A DNA stretch of 64,000 nucleotides from Thalassotalea psychrophila (GCF_031583595.1 NZ_CP134145.1:1302001-1366000), one strand, 5' to 3'. Counted from the stretch's first letter, positions 1 to 9,637 are shown. Notes: generated by a model from the sequence alone, not told the origin. Made by a program: numbers and translations.

Positions 1-674
1 ATGAATGGTCAAAATATAACGCTGAAGTATTACTCATTGAAGAGTTCACTTCTTTGCCTTGGCAAATTGTGCGTGTGGCCACCATAGTTGCCGATAATGA
101 GTTAGGCGAAGTGAATCAATATAACGTATTTCATCAAACTTTACGGCTGTTGTTTTATGGTTTATTAGCAGTGATGCCTGGAGAAGAGTCGACAAAAGTT
201 TATTTAACAACAAGAGATCAATCAGCTCAATTGTGTGGCCAATTATTACTGAATGAAAGCCGAGGATTTTTTCATTCGTCAATAGATGATGATCACGCCT
301 TGGCATTAGGCACCTTGATTGATGAGGTGTATTCACAGTTCAATTTATATGATGAATTTGTGAAAAAACGAATTTTAAAGCCTCGTTTTGCCAGTTGGTT
401 TGCATTTAAAAAGCTAATTGACGGTACGCAATCATTAGGTAGTATTTTAGGCCAAGCGCTTACCGTTATGGCTCCTTTTAGCCAACAATTATACGCAAAC
501 AAAGTGGTTAAAAATGAAAGAACTCGCGCGTCATCTAATGTGAGTGTTAATTTTAGCGTAAAAAAAATTCTCCCTAAAGTTTGCTCTTATTTAATCGAGA
601 ATAAATGGGGCAGAACAACGACTAACAAACACTCATCTAAAGTTACCAAGCAAGGAATGAAAACGCATGGATAA
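1..674 (+). CDS. SDR / thioester-reductase-like protein, C-terminal part (5' truncated by window)
   Basis: The reading frame is open from base 3 with no stop, so the gene begins before the window; the TTG at 54 is only an internal codon. About 223 residues are visible. A segment with YNAEVLLIEEF followed by LPWQIVRVATIVAD resembles the region after the catalytic Tyr-Lys of extended short-chain dehydrogenases, including thioester (acyl-ACP) reductases and male-sterility-type reductases. The Rossmann glycine motif and the catalytic Tyr would lie upstream and cannot be checked. It overlaps the next gene, a phosphopantetheinyl transferase, by 8 bp. An acyl carrier protein follows further on, so reduction of a carrier-bound acyl group is a reasonable inference. 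A nucleotide-sugar epimerase-like enzyme is the alternative. Confidence 0.55.
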   Translation, partial: EWSKYNAEVLLIEEFTSLPWQIVRVATIVADNELGEVNQYNVFHQTLRLLFYGLLAVMPGEESTKVYLTTRDQSAQLCGQLLLNESRGFFHSSIDDDHALALGTLIDEVYSQFNLYDEFVKKRILKPRFASWFAFKKLIDGTQSLGSILGQALTVMAPFSQQLYANKVVKNERTRASSNVSVNFSVKKILPKVCSYLIENKWGRTTTNKHSSKVTKQGMKTHG

Positions 675-1284
675 AATGTTGAGTCAATGGTCAGGCAAAA
701 AGGTGTTAGTTGAAATGTGCAAGCAGCAATTGCCTTTAGCACAATTAAGCATTAATGAGCGCAAACACTATGATTCTTTCACCACGCAGTCGCGTAAAGC
801 CGAGTGGTTAAAGGGCCGTAACGCGTTAAAAGTATTGCTACATAAAAACAACGAAAGCTTGGATACAGAGCAAATAAGCTTTCCTAATAAATCATATTCA
901 CTTACTCATAACGACGGTTTAGCAATAGCAATTGCCATGGATGATGTTACTGGCGTGGGAGTAGATTTTGAAGTCTGGCATGACGTTAAGCCTACAATGG
1001 TTGAATGGTTTTTAAATAATGCTGAAAAGTTATGGTTATCTACGTTAAGCGGTCAAAAATTTGAACAAGAGTTCGTTCGCCTCTGGACGGTTAAAGAAGC
1101 GTTATTTAAAGCCACAATGAACAATGAAGAGTTAGGTTTAATTGATTTTAAAATAGACGAGCCAAGTGCAATTTCTGGTCTGGCTACCGTTGTCAATCAT
1201 CCTTATTGGCAATTGCGCTATAAGTGTATTGTTAATAATGCAGGCGCATTATGTGTGGCCTTTTGTCAAAGGAGTTCAATATGA
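667..1284 (+). CDS. 4'-phosphopantetheinyl transferase, Sfp/AcpT superfamily
   Basis: Transfers 4'-phosphopantetheine from CoA to a serine of a carrier protein. The 205 residues show the Sfp-type signature motifs: KAEWLKGRNA (CoA binding), SLTHNDG, GVGVDFEVW (Mg-binding Asp/Glu) and FVRLWTVKEALFKA (the W-x-x-KEA-x-x-K motif). Its length fits the short Sfp-like class. The ATG at 667 lies inside the end of the previous gene, downstream of an AAGGAA ribosome-binding sequence. The stop shares an ATGA overlap with the next gene, so the run appears translationally coupled. The acyl carrier protein at 2038 is the likely local substrate. Confidence 0.88.
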   Translation: MDKMLSQWSGKKVLVEMCKQQLPLAQLSINERKHYDSFTTQSRKAEWLKGRNALKVLLHKNNESLDTEQISFPNKSYSLTHNDGLAIAIAMDDVTGVGVDFEVWHDVKPTMVEWFLNNAEKLWLSTLSGQKFEQEFVRLWTVKEALFKATMNNEELGLIDFKIDEPSAISGLATVVNHPYWQLRYKCIVNNAGALCVAFCQRSSI

Positions 1285-1838
1285 ATATAAATGAAAATAT
1301 TCGTTGGTTATTGAGTTTTTATCGAACATCTGAAATATCAGGTGCGTTATTTTTTGGTCAACTAGCGCGTAGTATGAAACCAGGTATTATCCAACATAAC
1401 ATGACCCAACAATTTGCCGATGAAGCACAGCATTCAAGATATTGGGCCGATTGTTTACAACAGCTGGATATGAAGCCAATCAAACTTGAACGCAGTTACC
1501 AAGATTATTATTTAAAAGCTGCAGGCTTACCATCTAATTTAATGGAAGTACTAGCCATTACCCACGTATTTGAACTAAGGGTGTTTGAACAGTATTCACA
1601 TCATAAAAAAATAATTACCCAACCCAAAATTGTACTTCAAACATTAGATACTATTATTGGTGAAGAAGTATGGCACTTAAAATGGGTACGAAAAGCACTT
1701 AAAGACATGGAAGCTGAATATGGCGTTAATGAAGTACAATCAACAATTAAGCGCTTTATGCAGGCTGACAGAGATGCATACCTTAAAGTAACAGATGAAT
1801 ATCAAGATAGAATTGATTCAATGATGCTTACAGCTTAG
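1281..1838 (+). CDS. Ferritin-like diiron protein, putative oxygenase/oxidase
   Basis: A 185-residue, mostly helical protein with two E-x-x-H motifs, Glu48-His51 (DEAQH) and Glu129-His132 (EEVWH). Additional Glu residues sit at 18 and 98/103 in the spacing expected of a four-helix diiron site. There is no signal peptide. The start at 1281 is supported by AAAGGAG seven bases upstream and by the ATGA overlap with the transferase gene. Ferritin-like diiron enzymes include aldehyde-deformylating oxygenases, tRNA hydroxylases and N-oxygenases; the subfamily cannot be assigned by eye. Its place between a reductase-like SDR, a phosphopantetheinyl transferase and an ACP suggests oxidation of a carrier-bound or released acyl product, which is inference. 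Confidence 0.7.
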   Translation: MNINENIRWLLSFYRTSEISGALFFGQLARSMKPGIIQHNMTQQFADEAQHSRYWADCLQQLDMKPIKLERSYQDYYLKAAGLPSNLMEVLAITHVFELRVFEQYSHHKKIITQPKIVLQTLDTIIGEEVWHLKWVRKALKDMEAEYGVNEVQSTIKRFMQADRDAYLKVTDEYQDRIDSMMLTA

Positions 1839-1844
1839 GATATT

Positions 1845-2006
1845 ATACCAACTCCATTAATTATGTGATCTACTTTTAAGTGAGGAAAAAGGGATAAATA
1901 CAAGGCATAAAATTTTATAAGTAGTTACTCTACTTAAAGATTTTATAACGCAGTAGTTATTCATTTTAACCAGTAAAAATGAGCAGACAATTAATGGACT
2001 TGGTAT
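1845..2006 (+). repeat. MITE-like element, copy 1 (162 bp, terminal inverted repeats)
   Basis: Begins ATACCAACTCCATTAATTAT and ends with the near-exact inverse, a 20-bp terminal inverted repeat with one or two mismatches. An internal inverted pair, TAAGTAG and CTACTTA, gives a second hairpin. Similar sequence occurs at 46456-46616 (full length) and 53559-53620 (internally deleted). It fills most of the gap between the ferritin-like gene and the ACP gene. It has no coding capacity, so any mobility would need a transposase in trans. Confidence 0.8.
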
Positions 2007-2037
2007 TGAACTGAGTATTAGTGAAAGGAGACGAAAA

Positions 2038-2262
2038 ATGGTAGATGAAAAACAGTTTTTTTCAGACATGGCTAATATTTTAGCTTGCCCTGCAGAACAA
2101 ATTAATGCAAAAACTAAGATGCTTGATCTAGTCGATAATTCCTTCACCTTAGTTGAATTAATTATTGAGATGCAAGAATTGTACGGGATCAGTTTTGGCC
2201 AAATAGAATTGAAAACTGTTGAAAATGTTGGTCAATTGCAGGAACTTTTTAACATAGATTAA
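2038..2262 (+). CDS. Acyl carrier protein
   Basis: A 74-residue acidic protein with the four-helix carrier-protein pattern. The phosphopantetheine site is Ser35 in the context LVDNSFTLVELI, where most ACPs have D-S-L. Helix II (TLVELIIEMQELYG) is typical. A strong AAAGGAG lies eight bases before the ATG. It is probably activated by the phosphopantetheinyl transferase at 667 and holds the acyl substrate for the neighbouring reductase and diiron protein. It is not the housekeeping AcpP, which carries DSLDTVE. Confidence 0.85.
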   Translation: MVDEKQFFSDMANILACPAEQINAKTKMLDLVDNSFTLVELIIEMQELYGISFGQIELKTVENVGQLQELFNID

Positions 2263-2269
2263 TTTGAGT

Positions 2270-4582
2270 ATGGATTTCTCTACAAAGGTTCATAAAAATT
2301 ATCTAAATCTTCAAAAATTGGTTGGTAAAAATCAGTCTTTAATCATGCTGTCTTTTTTTATTCTTTGGTTAGCAATAAGCCTGGGGATTTTTCAACTTCG
2401 TTACGACTTTTCATTTAAACCATTTTTCCTTACGCAAAGTTCGCAGTATCAAATAACCCAGAAATTTGAACAAACCTTTGGTCAGAATTCTGGTAGTTAT
2501 GTCATTTTCATTTTGCATGAACAAAATATTCTACAGCCTCCTTTTGTATCAACATTAAACAAATTATCACTACAAATTAAAGGCGTTAACGGTGTTTCAC
2601 AAGTACTTAGTTTAACTACTTTAGAGAGCTTAGTTAACGTTCCATCGCAAAATAATTCGTCAGCGTTAAAAATAATTCCTCTGTTCTCCCCTGAAATTTT
2701 TAATAATGAGGTTGAATTGCAAAAACGTTTGCAGCAAATCTCTAATAATGCTGATGAATATCGTTTGCTGTTATCAAAAGACCAAAAACATACCTTATTA
2801 GCGGTTAAGCTTATTCCGCCGTTAAGTGACTTGCAGCAACGGCAATTAATTATTGAAAACATAGAAAGTCAAATTAATAGCCACTTATCTGAAAACACTC
2901 AAGTATATAAATCAGGTGTTTCTGTTGTTGAAGCAACTTATGCCGAGCAGATATTAATTGATCAATTAATTGCAACAACATTAACTACATTATTTGTCGC
3001 GTTGCTAATTTATATAGTGCTAAAACAATGGCGGGTATTATTGATTGTACTTACGCCAGTGTTTCTGGTGATTGTTTCCTGTATTGGTGTTATGGGCTGG
3101 TTAAATATTCCGATAACCATAATCAATAGTGTGGTTCCGGCCATAATTCTGGTTATAGGTGTTGCCGATGCTATTCATATGATTCTGGCTTTTCTACGCA
3201 ACTACTCACAAGACAATGGTACCGAAGTGGCCATTGAAAAAATGTTATTTAGTACATCACCAGCTTGTTTTTACACTTCAATTTCTACTGCTGCCGGTTT
3301 CTTCTCTTTGCTTATGGCAAAGCTAGTTATTATTCAAAATTTTGGTCTAATAGTTGCTATTGCTGTTATTCAGCTTTGGCTTGCTAACCAAATATTAATT
3401 CCATTTTTACTGCGACACATTGCTTTAAAACCTAAGGTTATAGACAATTATTTTAGCAATAAGGTGGTTACCTTAATGTATACATTAGCTAATTTTGCGT
3501 TGATGAAACCGTATAGGATCTTATGCTGTACAGGCGGCGCTGTGGTTATTTGTTTGCTTAGTTTTAACTATATAAACATAGAACAAAAATTTAACGAAGA
3601 GCTAGCAAAACAGCACTCTGTACGCGTTGCACAAACATTATTAGAGCAAAAGTTCAGCGGTTTTTTAGGGCCAGATATTAGCATCACAAGAGTTGATGGT
3701 GAGGACGTATTTACTAATAATTCAGTTAAAAAAATCCGCACATTTATAACTGCAATTAAAGCGTTAGAGCATACCGATTCAATCCGTTCTATTTTTAATT
3801 TTTTACCGCATAAAAATGATGAACTTCAATATCAACATTTTATCAAGCAACTGAGAAGCTTGCCCGCAGAGCAGATAAACCTTACTGAATTGATTAATGC
3901 AGATAATACCGTTGCGGCCTTGCAGGTTCGCATTTCTGATATTGGTTCTAAACAAGCAATGTTGTACACAAAACAAATACAAGACCTGGCTGAACAGCAT
4001 TTAGGCAGCGAGTTTAAGGTCAATATAGTAGGGCAGTGGTGGCTTGCCCAGCAAGGAATGAATCAAATATTGATAGATATGATCATAACTTTATGTACGG
4101 CATTTGTGATCATAATCCCTATTATTATTGTCGCTTTGAAAGAAAAACGTTTAATAATAATTGCCGTGCTTATAAATTTTTTGCCCATTTTGATCCCACT
4201 AGCTTATATGGCATTTACGGGCATAAAAGTAAGAATTGGCACCGCAGTTGTATTAGCTATTGCTATTGGTATTGTGGTTGATAATAGCTTTCATTTACTG
4301 ACAAAATTGAGGCTTTTAGCCAAACAAGGGTTGTCTGTGCAAGCTCAAATCCAAACTATGTTAGATCATGCCGGTAAAGGTGTTATGTATACTACATTGG
4401 CATTAGTCGCTGGATTTTTATCTATGCTAAGTAATCAACTTATTGCAATTAATGATATGGGAGTTATTGCTAGTGTTACATTTGTCGCAGCGTTACTAGC
4501 CGATATTTTACTGCTACCTGCGTTGTATTCTTTATCTTTAAAGAACCTAAATAAAAAAGGGGCGACGCTTAACATTGCGTGA
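2270..4582 (+). CDS. RND-superfamily / MMPL-type exporter
   Basis: About 770 residues in the duplicated RND layout: an N-terminal membrane segment near residue 25, a large extracytoplasmic loop, a block of membrane helices near 230-400, a second loop, then a second block from about 605 to the end. The GVADAIHM and GIVVDNSFHL motifs in the fourth helix of each half carry the Asp typical of proton-driven MMPL/SSD transporters. The ATG at 2270 was chosen; an in-frame TTG at 2264 is possible. It follows the ACP by 7 bp and probably exports the lipid-like product of the cluster. The sequence is closer to the hydrophobe/amphiphile (HpnN-like) group than to AcrB. Confidence 0.85.
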   Translation: MDFSTKVHKNYLNLQKLVGKNQSLIMLSFFILWLAISLGIFQLRYDFSFKPFFLTQSSQYQITQKFEQTFGQNSGSYVIFILHEQNILQPPFVSTLNKLSLQIKGVNGVSQVLSLTTLESLVNVPSQNNSSALKIIPLFSPEIFNNEVELQKRLQQISNNADEYRLLLSKDQKHTLLAVKLIPPLSDLQQRQLIIENIESQINSHLSENTQVYKSGVSVVEATYAEQILIDQLIATTLTTLFVALLIYIVLKQWRVLLIVLTPVFLVIVSCIGVMGWLNIPITIINSVVPAIILVIGVADAIHMILAFLRNYSQDNGTEVAIEKMLFSTSPACFYTSISTAAGFFSLLMAKLVIIQNFGLIVAIAVIQLWLANQILIPFLLRHIALKPKVIDNYFSNKVVTLMYTLANFALMKPYRILCCTGGAVVICLLSFNYINIEQKFNEELAKQHSVRVAQTLLEQKFSGFLGPDISITRVDGEDVFTNNSVKKIRTFITAIKALEHTDSIRSIFNFLPHKNDELQYQHFIKQLRSLPAEQINLTELINADNTVAALQVRISDIGSKQAMLYTKQIQDLAEQHLGSEFKVNIVGQWWLAQQGMNQILIDMIITLCTAFVIIIPIIIVALKEKRLIIIAVLINFLPILIPLAYMAFTGIKVRIGTAVVLAIAIGIVVDNSFHLLTKLRLLAKQGLSVQAQIQTMLDHAGKGVMYTTLALVAGFLSMLSNQLIAINDMGVIASVTFVAALLADILLLPALYSLSLKNLNKKGATLNIA

Positions 4583-4590
4583 CGCCCCCT
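4551..4590 (-). terminator. Rho-independent terminator of the ABC efflux operon
   Basis: GGGGCGACGC and GCGT..CGCCCC form a GC-rich hairpin. Read on the minus strand it is followed by a run of T (the AAAAAA at 4553-4558). The hairpin overlaps the last codons of the plus-strand RND exporter gene, so one sequence serves as coding end and terminator. Confidence 0.75.
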
Positions 4591-4618
4591 TACTACGCTT
4601 TTCTCATAGAGCTGCTAC

Positions 4619-7048
4619 TTATTCGTAACGTAGTGCCGTTATTGGGTTTTGCCTTGCCACTTTAAATGCGTGTAACGCAATGACAACCCAAGCTAAGCCT
4701 ACAGCAACAATTCCAGACATTATAATGATAGGGATTTGCATATCGATGCGCTCTGCAAAAAATTGTAAATACATGTTTGAGGCAAAGTACGCTAACGGCA
4801 GGGCAAAAATAATGGCCCACATTACCGGCTTAGAAAATTGCCATAATAACAATTTAACTATTTGAGGTAGTGAAGCACCCATAACTTTGCGAATGCCTAT
4901 CTCTTTGGTACGAGAGCGTGCCATAAATGCAGCCAAGCCAAATAATCCTATTAATGCTAGCAGTAACGCTAGACCAGCAAAGCCAGCTAACACGCCATTC
5001 ATAGTTTTATAAATTTGATAAATTTGATTAAATAAACCATCTAAAAATTTATGTTGAATAGGGTAGTCAGGTAATACTCTTTTCCATGCTTCTTCAATCT
5101 CTGAAATAATGTTTGCTGATGCACCTTTACGAATACGAATTGCGCCATAGCGATGTGGATATGGGTTGTTAATAAAAATCCACGCTTTCATTTTATTATG
5201 CAGACCTAACAAGTTTTGATCTTCCATTACGCCGACAATGTCGTATTGAAATGCTTCTTTTTCGCCTGGCTCACCCCAAAATGTTTGTCCAACAGCATCT
5301 TCGGGACTAGTAAAACCGAGTTTCTTAGTTAATAACACGTTGACGATGACATTGGCTCTACGGTTTTCAACATCGCGTCGTTCATCGCCAAGAACATCTC
5401 TTGAAAAATCTCTACCCGCAACTAAAGGTACGTCAAAGGTTTTCAAAAAATCATGATCTACTTCATTTATATTTGCTTGTACATCACTGTTCTCATCGCC
5501 TTTAACTCTACTCACTTCACGTTGACTGTTGCTTTGTTCAAATGGCACTTGTGCCGCAAACGTTACACTGCTTACATCATCTAATTGCAGTAATTCATTG
5601 CGTAGTGTATTTTCTCTTTTACGAATCGACTCTACCGATGTTTTTTCAAGCACTAACACTTCATCTTTGGGGTAAATATCACTGCTTTGTTGAACCTTTT
5701 CATTTTGAAAAAATACTATCATTACCAGAGCAAGCATAAAAATAGACAACATAAATTGCGTGCCGATCATTATTGAACGGAAAAGGTTACCTTTTGCGCC
5801 CTTTCCATTTACATCCCGTAATGCATCAATAGGCGTGGTTTTGGTTATTAAGTAACTTGGATAAGCACCTGCGATAAGGCCAACAATAACAGTTGTGGCT
5901 AATAACCAAGGCAGTAAAGCAACATATTCTATGACTACAACTTTATCGGTTGCATTATTAAACAGTGGCACTAGTAGCTCTAAAAACACAATCGCTAAAA
6001 TCATAGATATAAAGGCTATGGTCATGCTTTCTGTTAAAAATTGCGTCATTAACTGGCCTCGACCAGCCCCTAATGTTTTGCGTAAACCGACTTCTTTGGC
6101 ACGGCCTATGCTTTGCGCTGTGGCAAGATTAGTGTAATTAACAATGGCGATTATGAGTACTAACACACCCAATATTTGAATGCTCTCAATTACCGGCATG
6201 CCAACCATGTCCCAAAATGCAGCATTGGTATCTTTAAGTTGGCGGGCATTTAATGACGTCATAAACTTTTCTTTCATCTCTGGTTCAACGTGACGGTCAA
6301 ATATTGCATTTAATTTACGGTTTAAATCTGTAAGTGGCATAACTTCTTTAGTCATTACATAAACTTGATTACCGCCGCTAATGTTGTTCCAATTGCCAGC
6401 CAAATCCCAATCATCTATTCGGTTCAGTGCTTCTAATGGAGCAAACATTGTTACTGAACCACTGATAAGAGATGAATTAAAGTGACTATTTTGTGGTACT
6501 TCTTCAATAACCGCCGTTACGTGTAAGTCGAACTCGTGATTAAGCATAACTGTTTCACCAACAACATCCGTTCGACCAAAAAATTTCATTGCTGTATCAC
6601 GAGTTAATACTAAGCCTTTAGGATCAGCCAATGCACTGGAATCACCTGAAAGATAATTAAAATCAAAAATGGTTAATAGCTCTTTGTCAGCAAACTTTAC
6701 CGTTTCATGAAAATGATCATCGCCAATTGTTAATAAATAACCACGTCTTATAGTGCGGGCAAACGCTTCAAGTTCTTCAAGTTCAGCGCCAATTAGAGGC
6801 CCCATTGCCGAGTAAGTGTTGTCGAGTTGGCTAACACCAATATTTGCCGTAGGAGACATAATAGAGCCGACGGTATAAATGCGCTCATGGTTTTTATACA
6901 TAGTGTCATGATTACGTTCATATTCGGCAATAATGCCACCGAATAAATATACGGTTATGCCAATGGCTAAGCCGATTATATTTATCGCCGCATAAAGTTT
7001 ATTTTTAGCTAATGCGCGAAGTGCTATTTTTATATAATTTTGAAACAT
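4619..7048 (-). CDS. ABC transporter permease, MacB/FtsX type (second permease)
   Basis: An 809-residue permease with an N-terminal helix (INIIGLAIGITVYLF), a MacB-type periplasmic domain (about 45-280), a three-helix FtsX block (about 285-420), a second periplasmic domain and a second FtsX block ending in ALRYE. The motifs AKEVGLRKTLGA and TKEIGIRKVMGA are typical coupling segments of this family. It lacks an ATPase domain; the ATPase is the separate gene at 9686. AAGGA lies six bases before the start. It is the last gene of the operon and probably pairs with the similar permease at 7118 as a heterodimer. Substrate unknown; export of peptides or toxic compounds is usual for the family. Confidence 0.9.
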   Translation of the reverse strand: MFQNYIKIALRALAKNKLYAAINIIGLAIGITVYLFGGIIAEYERNHDTMYKNHERIYTVGSIMSPTANIGVSQLDNTYSAMGPLIGAELEELEAFARTIRRGYLLTIGDDHFHETVKFADKELLTIFDFNYLSGDSSALADPKGLVLTRDTAMKFFGRTDVVGETVMLNHEFDLHVTAVIEEVPQNSHFNSSLISGSVTMFAPLEALNRIDDWDLAGNWNNISGGNQVYVMTKEVMPLTDLNRKLNAIFDRHVEPEMKEKFMTSLNARQLKDTNAAFWDMVGMPVIESIQILGVLVLIIAIVNYTNLATAQSIGRAKEVGLRKTLGAGRGQLMTQFLTESMTIAFISMILAIVFLELLVPLFNNATDKVVVIEYVALLPWLLATTVIVGLIAGAYPSYLITKTTPIDALRDVNGKGAKGNLFRSIMIGTQFMLSIFMLALVMIVFFQNEKVQQSSDIYPKDEVLVLEKTSVESIRKRENTLRNELLQLDDVSSVTFAAQVPFEQSNSQREVSRVKGDENSDVQANINEVDHDFLKTFDVPLVAGRDFSRDVLGDERRDVENRRANVIVNVLLTKKLGFTSPEDAVGQTFWGEPGEKEAFQYDIVGVMEDQNLLGLHNKMKAWIFINNPYPHRYGAIRIRKGASANIISEIEEAWKRVLPDYPIQHKFLDGLFNQIYQIYKTMNGVLAGFAGLALLLALIGLFGLAAFMARSRTKEIGIRKVMGASLPQIVKLLLWQFSKPVMWAIIFALPLAYFASNMYLQFFAERIDMQIPIIIMSGIVAVGLAWVVIALHAFKVARQNPITALRYE

Positions 7049-7117
7049 AGGTGTTCCTTTAATGTATCTGTAACTATTTAATTTTTATTCAATTTGTTAT
7101 TTAAGTGCTAAGCGTTT

Positions 7118-9637
7118 TTATTCGTAATGTAACGCTTTAATCGGATTTGAACGGGCTACCTTTGCCGCATTTCCGCCGACAGTTAACCAAGCAATTAATA
7201 ACGCACCACCGCCTGCGGCTAAGCAAATAGGCAATAGCCAAAATGTATTTATTCGATAAGGGAAAGCTTCCAACCATTGCAGCATTAAATAAGCTGATAT
7301 TGGCCAGGCTACCAGCATTGCGATGATAACTGGTTTAGAGAACTGCCAAATAAGCAGTGAAACTATGTCTCTTACCCTTGCGCCCATTACTTTTCGTATG
7401 CCAATTTCTTTTGTTCTACGCTCTGCAGTAAAAGCGGCTAGACCATATAGCCCTAAACAGGCTACCAAAATTGCCAATATTGAGAAGGCTGAAAATAACT
7501 TTGCTTGTGCCATTTCTTGGGCATATTGCGCGTTCATCATTTCACTTAAAAATTGCATATCAACTGGCTGCATAGGCACGTTAGCTTTCCATATTGTTTC
7601 TATTTTTGGTAGCAGACTCGATACATCTCTAGTATTAAACGATAAGCTTGCCATACGAAAACGTTCTGGGTTGAGCATATAGGCACTAGCTCTTACACCA
7701 AACTTTATGGAACGAAAATAAATATCAGGGATAACGCCAATAATCGTTAGGTGGTATTTACCCGCTCTAAACACGTCAGATTCAAGAGTTTTGCCAATGG
7801 CTTGCTGTGGGCTTGTAAAACCAAACTTTTTAACTGCTGTTTCATTTAGTATCACATTGGCATTGCCAATACGGTCATCACCATTTGCTATAGGTTTTAT
7901 TTCATCAGTCGTATGTGCCTGATCAAATAACCGACCAGCAATAGGTTTAATATCATAAGCCTCAAAAAATCCGTAGCCCATGTTATGATAATTTAGTAAC
8001 TCGCCTTGGCTATTCGATCCATCTTGATCTTGTTCTAATAACTTGAATCCATTGTTATTTTCATTATCCTGAGTTGGTGATTCAGATGAAAACACCACTG
8101 AGCTTAGCTCGGGTAAATTTAACAGTTCTTGTTTCAAACTTTCTAAATTCTCAGCGCTTCTAATATTTAATATCAGTTTGTTTTCAGTTTCATAGCCAAC
8201 ATCCATTGAGTTGGCATACACTGTTTGTCCGTAAACTACTGCCGTGCTTATGATGAGTGATATTGATGTGACGAATTGAAATACAACTAAAGCAGTACGA
8301 AGGGTTGATGAGCTGCTTGATTCTGCACCTTTGCTTGATTTTAATATGTGAACTGGTAAATAGCGTGACAAATAAAGTGCAGGGTAAATTCCTGCGCCCA
8401 AGCCAACTAAAAGAGAAGTGCCAAGTAATGATAAAATTAAGTCCGCATCTTCAAATAAACGTAATTCAAGCTCACGACTTAAAGCCGAATTATATAAAGG
8501 TAATACAGCCTCAACTGCAACCAAAGCAAATAACAGGGAAATGAACACCAGGGCAATTGCTTCGCCTAAAAATTGCGTTGCCACTTGTCTACGGCTTGCG
8601 CCCATCACCTTGCGCATGGCTACTTCTTTCGCACGTTGACTTGCTCTTGCGGTAGCTAAGTTCATAAAGTTTATACAAGCAATTAGCAGTATTAAAGCCG
8701 CAACGATGATAAAAGTGTATATCATTTTTAAATCGCCCATAGGAGTGACATCTCCCATGCTTCCGGCATGCTCTTTTGCTTGTAAATGCAAATCTGGAAC
8801 GGCCATTACGCGATGTTTTACCATATCAGTGAGTTTAGAGTCGCTAGGTAGCTCACCCATGTTTTCTTTAAACATTTGCACAAAAGGGCTTTCATTATTA
8901 ATCCAATACTCAATACGCTCTTGCAATTGAGCAACGCTCACTCCTTGGTGCATTTTAAAATAGGTCATGACATTGACACTATTCCAGGTATCCAAAATAT
9001 TAGGTTGGTCGGCAAAAAGCGATGGCTGTAGGTAAACCATCATGTTCAAATCTAAGTGGGTGGCACCGGGTAAATCTTTTAACACCCCGGTAATTGATAA
9101 TGTAGTCGGATCGTCAGCGAAACAACATAGCGTGATCGTTTCACCAACAACGTCTGTTTTACCAAAATACTTTAACGCCACTTCTTCAGTAATGACCAAA
9201 TCATAAGGTTTTTTAAATGAGCTTTCTTTAGAACCATGCTTAAATGGCAAATCAAAAATATCAAAAAAACTACCGTCTACTAGGTTTATCCTTTCTGAGT
9301 ATGCATCATTGTTCTGTCTAACCGTTGTACCAAAATTAAGTACTCTTACACCGTTTTCAATCTCACCTTTAGCATAATCTCGTAGCGCCTCCATCATTTT
9401 ACCAGCTGAGTTAACTGTTAAAAATGGTGGCCTGTCAGGCATAACATATGCAGTATGTAATCTAACTAAACGATCGCTGTCTTTAATCCATTGATCATAG
9501 CCCGTTTCTTCACGTACAAATAACATGATCAAAATACAACTCATTAAACCAATGGCTAAGCCAAAGATGTTAATGAATGAAAACATGCCATTTTTGACTA
9601 TGTTGCGCCATGCTGTAATTAGGTAATTACGAAACAT
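7118..9637 (-). CDS. ABC transporter permease, MacB/FtsX type (first permease)
   Basis: An 839-residue protein with the same two-block architecture as its neighbour at 4619: N-terminal helix, MacB periplasmic domain, FtsX block with AKEVAMRKVMGAS, second periplasmic domain, and FtsX block with TKEIGIRKVMGAR, ending KALHYE. The two permeases are diverged paralogues. AAGGA precedes the ATG. It lies 69 bp upstream of the second permease and 48 bp downstream of the ATPase gene, consistent with one transcript from the sigma-54 promoter at 11859. Confidence 0.9.
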   Translation of the reverse strand: MFRNYLITAWRNIVKNGMFSFINIFGLAIGLMSCILIMLFVREETGYDQWIKDSDRLVRLHTAYVMPDRPPFLTVNSAGKMMEALRDYAKGEIENGVRVLNFGTTVRQNNDAYSERINLVDGSFFDIFDLPFKHGSKESSFKKPYDLVITEEVALKYFGKTDVVGETITLCCFADDPTTLSITGVLKDLPGATHLDLNMMVYLQPSLFADQPNILDTWNSVNVMTYFKMHQGVSVAQLQERIEYWINNESPFVQMFKENMGELPSDSKLTDMVKHRVMAVPDLHLQAKEHAGSMGDVTPMGDLKMIYTFIIVAALILLIACINFMNLATARASQRAKEVAMRKVMGASRRQVATQFLGEAIALVFISLLFALVAVEAVLPLYNSALSRELELRLFEDADLILSLLGTSLLVGLGAGIYPALYLSRYLPVHILKSSKGAESSSSSTLRTALVVFQFVTSISLIISTAVVYGQTVYANSMDVGYETENKLILNIRSAENLESLKQELLNLPELSSVVFSSESPTQDNENNNGFKLLEQDQDGSNSQGELLNYHNMGYGFFEAYDIKPIAGRLFDQAHTTDEIKPIANGDDRIGNANVILNETAVKKFGFTSPQQAIGKTLESDVFRAGKYHLTIIGVIPDIYFRSIKFGVRASAYMLNPERFRMASLSFNTRDVSSLLPKIETIWKANVPMQPVDMQFLSEMMNAQYAQEMAQAKLFSAFSILAILVACLGLYGLAAFTAERRTKEIGIRKVMGARVRDIVSLLIWQFSKPVIIAMLVAWPISAYLMLQWLEAFPYRINTFWLLPICLAAGGGALLIAWLTVGGNAAKVARSNPIKALHYE

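Noticed and set aside
5542..6137. Open frames on the plus strand opposite the efflux permease genes
   Set aside because: Low-complexity translations lying wholly within strong minus-strand genes; they are shadows of the coding strand. The same applies to the antisense frames in dnaK, pstA and fimV.
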